DNA of 11,559 bases, from the NCBI GenBank assembly GCA_017520105.1, contig JAFWRL010000004.1, positions 1 to 11,559 on the forward strand. Reading direction: 5' to 3'. The position numbers and the translations under genes were made by a program. The notes under the pieces were generated by a model. The model was not told where the DNA came from. It worked only from the letters and a program-made list of their open reading frames with translations, and ran no database searches. The stretch is from Fibrobacter sp. Its GTDB lineage: Bacteria; Fibrobacterota; Fibrobacteria; Fibrobacterales; Fibrobacteraceae. Positions 5,889 through 11,559 of this stretch are shown here, in pieces. How positions within the stretch are numbered: position 1 is the stretch's first letter; each line of letters starts with the position of its first letter.

Positions 5889-6830
5889 TTACGACTTGTT
5901 GCGATATTCCTTAGGAGTACAACCGGTATATTCCTTGAACGCCTGCGCGAACTTGCTGGAATTTGTATAGCCCACACGACCCGCAACTTCGGCAATATTC
6001 ATTTTTCCTTCCAGCAAAAGTTGGATGGCTTTTTTCATGCGGTACGTTTTGAGGTACGAATAAACGGAATCACCGTAGGCAAGTTTGAAATACTTTTTCA
6101 TTTGCGTCGGGCTCATTTCTATTTGCTTGGAGAGTTCTTCAAGCGTCAAATGTTCTTCGACATTTTCGCGGAGGATTTCACGCAAGAGCTCCATTTTACC
6201 TTTGTATTGGCCAGGGATTTTGGCAGCAGTCTCGTATTTGGCTTCGGAATCAAGACGGCTCAAGAAAAGTATCAATTCCAGCACCTTAATCTTGAAATAC
6301 GGCAAGCGGATGTTTTTAGGGAGCCTGTACAATTCCGAAAAGATATGGCTCACATGTTCGCTCGACGGGAGCTTTAGCGGAAGCGTCAGCGGCTGGATTT
6401 TTTGGATAAGAGCCGCAAAGTCAACGCCTACCGCTTTGAACATGTTCATGAGTTCGCTCTGGCAGCGATCCATCGAGAATATGACAGCAATACCATGATA
6501 ACAATGTACGGGAAATTGATACGTCCTGCTTGTCGGCATGTTATCCAACAGTAGCAAACCGTTTTCTTCCATGGAGTGCGGCGACGCGTTTGAATCCAGC
6601 CATTCCGAACTGCCGTTATGACAATGCAAGACAATTAGGCTCTTCCCTTGACTTTCGAGATTGAAGGAGAATTCCTTGAGATGGAAATTGCTGTAAAAAA
6701 CCTGTAGGCCAGGCAGCACGTTATACACTAGAAGATGTCCGGTCCCCGTTTTATTTTGAAGCATATAATGAGAAAAGAAATCTGTATTCTGGATTTGAAT
6801 CAGATTTCTATCTGGGATAGGCTTTATCAT
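5889..6830 (-). CDS. AraC-family transcriptional regulator
   Basis: 313 aa. The C-terminal ~100 residues form the two helix-turn-helix AraC DNA-binding domain: LTLEELSKQIEMSPTQMKKYFKLAYG (228-253) and IAEVAGRVGYTNSSKFAQAFKEYTGCTPKEYR (279-310). Both are fully typical, including the Gly-Tyr turn and the final TP..YR. The N-terminal ~200 residues are not recognised; they probably sense a ligand or mediate dimerisation. No membrane helix is seen. The gene lies 129 bp downstream of the outer-membrane protein gene on the same strand, with palindromes in between (6871-6922), so it may regulate itself and perhaps the envelope genes upstream. There is no strong Shine-Dalgarno before the ATG. Confidence 0.92.
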   Translation of the reverse strand: MIKPIPDRNLIQIQNTDFFSHYMLQNKTGTGHLLVYNVLPGLQVFYSNFHLKEFSFNLESQGKSLIVLHCHNGSSEWLDSNASPHSMEENGLLLLDNMPTSRTYQFPVHCYHGIAVIFSMDRCQSELMNMFKAVGVDFAALIQKIQPLTLPLKLPSSEHVSHIFSELYRLPKNIRLPYFKIKVLELILFLSRLDSEAKYETAAKIPGQYKGKMELLREILRENVEEHLTLEELSKQIEMSPTQMKKYFKLAYGDSVYSYLKTYRMKKAIQLLLEGKMNIAEVAGRVGYTNSSKFAQAFKEYTGCTPKEYRNKS

Positions 6831-6870
6831 ATTCTCGCGCTTTCAAAAAAATTTGACATTTCCAAATATT

Positions 6871-6922
6871 TTAGACACTTCTAATTTAATTAGTTTCATT
6901 TAATTAAATTAGACTAATCTAA
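6871..6922. promoter_or_regulatory. Operator-like palindromes upstream of the AraC-family gene
   Basis: Two dyads of the form TTAGA-N4-TCTAA lie at 6871-6884 and 6909-6922, centres 38 bp apart. Between and overlapping them is a perfect 13-bp inverted repeat: TCTAATTTAATTA (6880-6892) and TAATTAAATTAGA (6901-6913), spacer 8. On the minus strand, a TAAAAT (6873-6868) that could be the -10 box of the AraC gene overlaps the first dyad. The arrangement fits regulator binding or a cruciform. Neither can be proven from sequence, and the DNA is AT-rich. Confidence 0.5.
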
Positions 6923-6959
6923 ATTTAGGCAATTTTCCCAAAAGCGTCAAGGAGATTAC

Positions 6960-8228
6960 CTAAAAGAAATACTTACCTTTTACCCATATTTGTGTATTTT
7001 TCTTGTAAGTTTTAAAGATTCCCCGGCGTCCACCAAGAATATCTCCGCCCAAAGAGAGCGTAATTTGGTCATTCAGCAAGTAATCAGCTGCAGGACGCAC
7101 ATAAAAACCGACATTATCCACATCAAACATCCCGTAAACGGAAAGCTTGAGCGTATTGTTCAAGAGTTCCTTGGAGATTCGCGCCGTAATCATGGAGGTA
7201 TTTTGCTCCGTTCCCAGCACATCACGATAATCCATAATGATTTTATGCATGTATTGCGCCATGATTGTCCAATTGTCCCCCGCATACCAATCAATGCCAA
7301 TCAAGCCATTGAAAGTCTTTCGGAGTCTATAATCCATCGAATTTTTTAGGGCAACCGGTTCGCCGAAGTAGAACGCGATTTCGCCACGAATCACGAGCTC
7401 CCCCGCCGGAATCGAGACATCGCCACCGACAACGTTCATCGGCTCGTAAACGCCCTTAACCACGGCGGATTTCGTTTGGGGATCGAAGCTTGCAATTGTC
7501 ACTGGCGACTTATTGAAAGTGCGAAGTGCTGTTAGCGAGAAGTCCAGATTTTCGAGGAAAAACCGCAGACGACCGCCATATTCGCTGTTCTTGATGTGTT
7601 TTGCTGGCGTGCCACTCAAGTCCATTTGCATGCCATTCGGCGCTGTCATTTGCCATGGATTATCATCGCTCGTCGGAATCACGAAATACTCCGGAACCGG
7701 CACAAAGACAAGTTCGGCGGAAAAGCTTTCGCCAGGATACTTGAGGTTGATGGCATTCACAGGCACTCGAATGTCGTCGTAATCGTTCGCCATGAATTCC
7801 GTATAGTCCATAGGCGAAATCAAGTCCGTAATGCGCAGGCCATCGGCAACGCCCCACGTGACAATTTGACGGCCCGCCTTGACTTCAAGGTATTTACCGG
7901 CGTAGTCGAAATACGCTTCGCGAAGGAAAGCGCCGGACTGTTCTTTGATGAGGCTGTTGTACGCAAGATTTACGCTAGAAAAGAGCGAAGCCTCGCCGTA
8001 GTCAGCACGCATTTCAAGGCGGAGGCGCGTCCGCGAGGACATAATCTTGTGCGGGCTTTGCAACTGTAACGCGTGATACGAATCCACAAAGCCATTCAGT
8101 TGCAGCGAAAGTTCATCCTGGGCGTGTGCGGACAAGGCGAACGTTGCGGAAAACAATGCCGCCAATGTTATCTTAGATTGCTTCGTCACTTTGTTCCTCG
8201 CAATGACAATTTCTTTTTTCTCATTCAT
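6960..8228 (-). CDS. Predicted outer-membrane beta-barrel protein with signal peptide
   Basis: 422 aa from the ATG at 8228. A signal peptide is present (KITLAALFSATFALSAHA, about 19-36, cleavage after AHA). The mature part alternates polar and hydrophobic residues as in beta-barrels and ends ...KGKYFF, the terminal aromatic typical of outer-membrane proteins. EVKAGRQIVTWGVADGLRITD (115-135) recalls the DUF1302-like group of porin-like proteins that accompany RND exporters; that link is a family-level impression. The start is doubtful: residues 7-18 are encoded by a dispersed repeat (8176-8209), and a GTG at 8189 with GAGGA upstream would give MTKQSKITLAALF, a cleaner signal peptide. It is downstream of the LolA-like gene, separated by a 161-bp repeat-rich gap. 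No terminator is evident after it. Confidence 0.8.
   Translation of the reverse strand: MNEKKEIVIARNKVTKQSKITLAALFSATFALSAHAQDELSLQLNGFVDSYHALQLQSPHKIMSSRTRLRLEMRADYGEASLFSSVNLAYNSLIKEQSGAFLREAYFDYAGKYLEVKAGRQIVTWGVADGLRITDLISPMDYTEFMANDYDDIRVPVNAINLKYPGESFSAELVFVPVPEYFVIPTSDDNPWQMTAPNGMQMDLSGTPAKHIKNSEYGGRLRFFLENLDFSLTALRTFNKSPVTIASFDPQTKSAVVKGVYEPMNVVGGDVSIPAGELVIRGEIAFYFGEPVALKNSMDYRLRKTFNGLIGIDWYAGDNWTIMAQYMHKIIMDYRDVLGTEQNTSMITARISKELLNNTLKLSVYGMFDVDNVGFYVRPAADYLLNDQITLSLGGDILGGRRGIFKTYKKNTQIWVKGKYFF
8176..8209 (-). repeat. Dispersed TCATTGCGAGGA-type repeat inside a gene start
   Basis: The minus strand reads TTGTCATTGCGAGGAACAAA followed by GTGACGAAGCAATC. This closely resembles a repeat common between genes in many bacteria, which in this frame translates as IVIARNxVTKQS. 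Here it is in frame at the 5' end of the outer-membrane protein gene and encodes residues 7-18. It contains GAGGA placed 6 bases before a GTG codon. Recognition rests on memory of the repeat, not on a search. Confidence 0.6.
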
Positions 8229-8236
8229 TCTTAAGT

Positions 8237-8370
8237 TGTCATTCCCGCCCCGGAACGGAGTCCGGGATAAACTCCAGCGGGAATCTCCATTCCACTAAAA
8301 AAAGCCGTTCATAATCAAGGAGATGCCCTCCCGGAACGGAGTCCGGGATGACAAAGAGGCGGGCATGACA
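8237..8370. repeat. Composite inverted repeat with inserted hairpins (copy B)
   Basis: Same architecture as 3138-3212. The left arm is TGTCAT plus a stem ATTCCCGC/GCGGGAAT (8241-8248, 8277-8284) and ATCTCC. The right arm is GGAGAT (8319-8324), stem ATGCCC/GGGCAT and ATGACA (8365-8370). The hairpin loops are enlarged by an identical hairpin unit, CCCGGAACGGAGTCCGGG, at 8249-8266 and 8330-8347 in the same orientation. Each unit has a 6-bp stem CCCGGA/TCCGGG. It fills the gap between the LolA-like and outer-membrane protein genes. Confidence 0.75.
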
Positions 8371-8388
8371 AAAAAGAACTCCGAATTA

Positions 8389-9159
8389 TTACAGTCCGCG
8401 TTCGAGCTTGTTCACAGAGAAGATTTTGGAATCGAGCTGGATGTTGTATTTCGGATCGAGGAAGAGGAGTTCCGTAGAGTGTCCCGTCTGCACATTCTTC
8501 ATTTCCATCTTGCCGACAGTCCAGAAGCCATCGACCTTTTTGATGTCCGAAGAAACCATCTGGCGGTGGAGCTTGCCGAGCTTGTCATAAAATTCGACCT
8601 TGGCGACGACATCGCAATCCTTGCGAATCCAGACGAGTTTCTTGGAGAAGATTTCGCCATCCTTCTTGGGTGTCGATTCGATGACATAGTAATCAAAACC
8701 ATCGACAGATTCTTCGCGCAAGAGTTTGTGCGTATCTTCATCGACATTACGTTTGCCGATATCATCGTAGGTAAAGTCGGAGCCCATGAAGTAATCGGTC
8801 TTGGAGCTCTTCCCGCTGATACGGCGGGTCTTTTTCAAAGCAGGCAAGTAAAGCCACTTGTCGTCTTCCTTATTGACATCATCGTAGTTCACGGTCAAGA
8901 ATCCCGTCCCCTTCACATCGTTGGGGTACTGGAAGAACATGATGGTTTTCGTATCCTCGCCCACATCCATCGCATACGAAGTAATCTTGCGGACGCGAGT
9001 GTTTCCGCTCTTGTTCACAAGCTTCATTTCCATCGAGGACGAACGCGTGTCGCCATCCGGGCGGTTCTTGACTTTCACCATGATGTCACGGGCATTTTGT
9101 TCTGCGGCAAACAGGAATGTTGCCGAAAGCAACAGAGTTGCAACGAAATTCTTTTTCAT
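8389..9159 (-). CDS. LolA-like periplasmic protein (outer-membrane lipoprotein-sorting type)
   Basis: 256 aa. A signal peptide, [19 protein letters not shown], is cleaved about after residue 19. The mature part is beta-rich and resembles the LolA-like family found beside MMPL exporters (for example Treponema TP_0789, from memory). It has [31 protein letters not shown] (84-114), with the characteristic W.YLP..K..RRI stretch, then GSDFTYDDI. LolA-like folds carry acylated molecules in a hydrophobic cavity; a role as periplasmic carrier for the adjacent exporter is inference. The ATG is 2 bases after the exporter stop, with GGAG 8 bases upstream inside the exporter's end, so translation is tightly linked. 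It is not classic LolA: the family is longer and cargo is unknown. Confidence 0.85.
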   Translation of the reverse strand: MKKNFVATLLLSATFLFAAEQNARDIMVKVKNRPDGDTRSSSMEMKLVNKSGNTRVRKITSYAMDVGEDTKTIMFFQYPNDVKGTGFLTVNYDDVNKEDDKWLYLPALKKTRRISGKSSKTDYFMGSDFTYDDIGKRNVDEDTHKLLREESVDGFDYYVIESTPKKDGEIFSKKLVWIRKDCDVVAKVEFYDKLGKLHRQMVSSDIKKVDGFWTVGKMEMKNVQTGHSTELLFLDPKYNIQLDSKIFSVNKLERGL

Positions 9160-9161
9160 TT

Positions 9162-11531
9162 TTAATTCTCCTTTCCACTAACAGTTTCTTTTCCGAAGAT
9201 ATGGAACTTTTTGATTAAAAGCGGTGTCACAAACAGGTCGGCAAGCAATGCCGAAACAAGGCCCACGAACACCACAAAGCCGAAGTTGAACATCTGCGTT
9301 GCAGCCGAGGTGGTAAAGCCCGCAAATGTCGCCACCATGATAATCGTCGTCATCACAAGAGCAGGCCCTGCGGCGCGGAACACCTTGAGAATGGAATCCT
9401 TGTAGTCCTTGCAACGGTCAAATTCCACATGGCCGTGATTGATGAAGTGAATCGTGTCATCGACGGAAAGGCCGATAATCATCGGGATAAGCGTAGCCGT
9501 CATCATGTCGAGCGGGATATTGCTGAAGCCGAGATAGCCGCCCACGAAAATGCCCGGAGCGATGTTCGGAATCATACCGATAAGACCCGTGCGAACACTG
9601 CCGAAGACAATCATCAAGAGCACTGCCACAATCACGACAGAGATGAGGAAGGACGTCATCTGGCCTACTTCCAAATACTGTTGCATGGCGGTAAACTGCG
9701 GCAAGTTACCCACAGCCGTCACCTTTGCATTCGGGTAAAGTTCACGAGCGTAATTCTGCAAATCTTCGATTTCCTTCTGGAGTTCGTTGGAGTTGTAGCT
9801 CGAAATTTCGACCATCAAACGAAGCTTCTTGTAATCGTAATCCATCCAGTAGCTCGCTTCGGAACCACCGGCATTTTCGTACAAGAGCAAGAGCTGCGCC
9901 ACCTGTTCTTCTGTTTCTGGAACCACATACATTTCCTGACGGTTTTCATTCAAAGTACGGTCCAAATCTTTCAAGATGTCTAGAATCGAAGTGGAACGTT
10001 TTGTCAACGGATACTTTTGCGCATGATCCTGCAATTGTTCAAGCTTCTTGAGATTTTCGACTTCCTTGGCTTTGTCGTTTGTACCAAAGTCAATCACCAA
10101 GTCGTAAGAGTAGAAGCTACCGATTTCAGATTCGGCAACGTAAAGCATCTTGTTCACATATTCTACCTTGCGACCCATCGTGCGTTCCACGTCAAAAGCG
10201 GGTTCCATCTTGGTGACACCATAAATCGAAATCGCCGTAATCACAGCAAACACGATTGCAATCGGCTTTCCGTGACCGAGAACAAACTGGCCAAGAGAAT
10301 TGAGGATAAGGCCCATACGTGTATCGCCCTTTTTGAGTACCTTGGCATTCGGTTCCTTGTCCTTGCCAAAGCTCAATAGAATCGGCGAAATCGTAAGCGC
10401 CACGAGAAGAATGAAACCGACAGCGATAGAAGAGAGAATGCCCACAGAGCGGATAGGCTTAAGCATCACCGACAAGAACGACAAAAGAGCCACAATCGTC
10501 GTGAGGCCAGAGAACAGCACCGACCAGCCAGTTTCTTTCATGGCATAAAGCACAGATTCCTTGCGCTTGCCCGTGAGCATCATATTCTTGCGGAAGAAAG
10601 AATGGATATGAATGTTATATGCAATGGAGACGGCAAACGCCAAGATGACAGGCACCATGATGTTAGTCGCATCCATGTAAAGTCCGAGATAGCCAACCAA
10701 ACCAAAAGTCATGATGACGCCAGCAAACGTGGTAATCAGCGGAGATACAATTCCGCGGAGCGAACGCGTCACAAGGAACATCACGATGATGGAGCAGAGA
10801 ATCGTAATGAGGAAAATACGGCTCATTTCTTCGCCAATATACTTGAGTTTTTGGTGGCTCAAGTAAGGCATACCTGTGGCAAGAGGATGCAGCGGAGCAT
10901 ACTTTTCCTTGGCGATAATTTCTGAGGTTTCGCGGCCCGTCTTCATGTCAGGCGCTTCGGCCTTTACGCCCTTCGCTTCGCCTTCGGCTTTCCACACGGA
11001 ATCTTCCGGGAACGGGCGAAGTTTGACGTTGATGAAAGCCTGTTTGCGGTCTTTAGAGATAAGTTTTTTTGCAAGTTCCGGCTTTGCGGCGAGGCGCTTT
11101 TCAATTTCAGCAAGGCCCGCTTCATCTGTCGGGATTTCTTCCGGCACAATCTGCACGATTTCCATGCCTTCGTCCGTGCCGAGCATGTATTCCAAATCGA
11201 CAATGGATGTCGCCTTACCGTCAGAATACGAGAGACTATCGCGCAACTCGTTGGAAAGTTCGCGCAAAAGCTTCAAATTGTCAGGGCTAATGATGGAATG
11301 GTCGCTTTCCACCATCACTCCCACAAAATAGTCATTGCCGAACGTTTCCTTAAACTTGTCCGTTTCGACAAGCATCGGATCACCTTCGATAAAGTAACTA
11401 TCCCATGATGCTTCGACATAAATCTTTTTCATGCCCACGATTGAAATCGCAAGCAAGGCAATAAACGAAACAAGAAGCAAGGCCCTGTGCGAAATCAGGA
11501 ACCTTGCGAAGTTTTCAAATTTTTCATTCAC
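9162..11531 (-). CDS. MMPL/RND-family membrane exporter
   Basis: 789 aa from a GTG at 11531. It has two similar halves, each with one membrane helix, a periplasmic domain, then five helices. Helices are near 15-34, 237-256, 262-284, 290-306, 338-358, 363-388, 421-438, 622-645, 648-666, 674-692, 724-740 and 749-770. The second half has the family motif [15 protein letters not shown] (687-701) with D691 and D692; the first half has [10 protein letters not shown] at the equivalent place. MMPL-type proteins move lipids or other hydrophobic substrates using the proton gradient. The partner genes downstream support this. The frame stays open to the window edge upstream of the GTG, and AAAAGG touches the GTG with no spacing, so the true start may lie outside the window. 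Confidence 0.9.
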   Translation of the reverse strand: MNEKFENFARFLISHRALLLVSFIALLAISIVGMKKIYVEASWDSYFIEGDPMLVETDKFKETFGNDYFVGVMVESDHSIISPDNLKLLRELSNELRDSLSYSDGKATSIVDLEYMLGTDEGMEIVQIVPEEIPTDEAGLAEIEKRLAAKPELAKKLISKDRKQAFINVKLRPFPEDSVWKAEGEAKGVKAEAPDMKTGRETSEIIAKEKYAPLHPLATGMPYLSHQKLKYIGEEMSRIFLITILCSIIVMFLVTRSLRGIVSPLITTFAGVIMTFGLVGYLGLYMDATNIMVPVILAFAVSIAYNIHIHSFFRKNMMLTGKRKESVLYAMKETGWSVLFSGLTTIVALLSFLSVMLKPIRSVGILSSIAVGFILLVALTISPILLSFGKDKEPNAKVLKKGDTRMGLILNSLGQFVLGHGKPIAIVFAVITAISIYGVTKMEPAFDVERTMGRKVEYVNKMLYVAESEIGSFYSYDLVIDFGTNDKAKEVENLKKLEQLQDHAQKYPLTKRSTSILDILKDLDRTLNENRQEMYVVPETEEQVAQLLLLYENAGGSEASYWMDYDYKKLRLMVEISSYNSNELQKEIEDLQNYARELYPNAKVTAVGNLPQFTAMQQYLEVGQMTSFLISVVIVAVLLMIVFGSVRTGLIGMIPNIAPGIFVGGYLGFSNIPLDMMTATLIPMIIGLSVDDTIHFINHGHVEFDRCKDYKDSILKVFRAAGPALVMTTIIMVATFAGFTTSAATQMFNFGFVVFVGLVSALLADLFVTPLLIKKFHIFGKETVSGKEN

Positions 11532-11559
11532 CTTTTCGATATTTATTCGAATCCGTGAC

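Noticed and set aside
8323..9165. Plus-strand open frame (280 codons) opposite the LolA-like gene
   Set aside because: It starts within the hairpin repeat and runs antisense to a protein with a signal peptide and family motifs. No family pattern is seen in it.

Overview
The window reads as chromosomal DNA of a Gram-negative, two-membrane bacterium. It carries LolA-like, outer-membrane beta-barrel and RND-type envelope proteins, plus the conserved rpmH-rnpA-yidD-yidC block. The mix of genes and the abundance of TGTCAT-type hairpin repeats between genes recall Fibrobacter (Fibrobacterota). That assignment is inference from memory of such genomes, not a search result.

Layout. Positions 1-230 are the 5' part of an IS3/IS150-type transposase OrfA on the minus strand, with the IS end hairpin at 234-265. 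The IS lies about 25 bp beyond the yidC stop codon, where many bacteria carry jag and mnmE. Positions 299-2916 hold the minus-strand operon rpmH-rnpA-yidD-yidC (ribosomal protein L34, RNase P protein, and two membrane protein insertion factors). The genes overlap tightly. The rnpA frame has no ATG, GTG or TTG start at its conserved N-terminus. Positions 2917-3283 are a 367-bp divergent intergenic region with an rpmH promoter, a degenerate 7-bp tandem repeat, a folded inverted repeat and a -10 box for divIVA. Positions 3284-4036 hold divIVA and a yggU-like (DUF167) gene on the plus strand. They converge on queC-queD-queE (5767 to 4081, minus strand), which make preQ0 from the GTP-derived precursor. 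The queC leader has a hairpin and A-rich tail resembling a preQ1 riboswitch but not matching it cleanly.

Positions 5889-11531 are all minus strand. An MMPL/RND-family membrane protein is followed 2 bp later by a LolA-like periplasmic protein, then a beta-barrel outer-membrane protein, then an AraC-family regulator. The first three together look like one trans-envelope lipid or hydrophobic-molecule export route: inner-membrane pump, periplasmic carrier and outer-membrane acceptor. The AraC gene is preceded by an AT-rich region with two TTAGA-N4-TCTAA palindromes and a perfect 13-bp inverted repeat.

The least ordinary material is non-coding. There are two related composite hairpin repeats (3138-3212 and 8237-8370), one with compensatory base changes between its arms. 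A different dispersed repeat (8176-8209) lies inside the start of the outer-membrane protein gene and seems to supply a ribosome binding site and GTG start. I found no CRISPR array, tRNA, rRNA, prophage or defence system.
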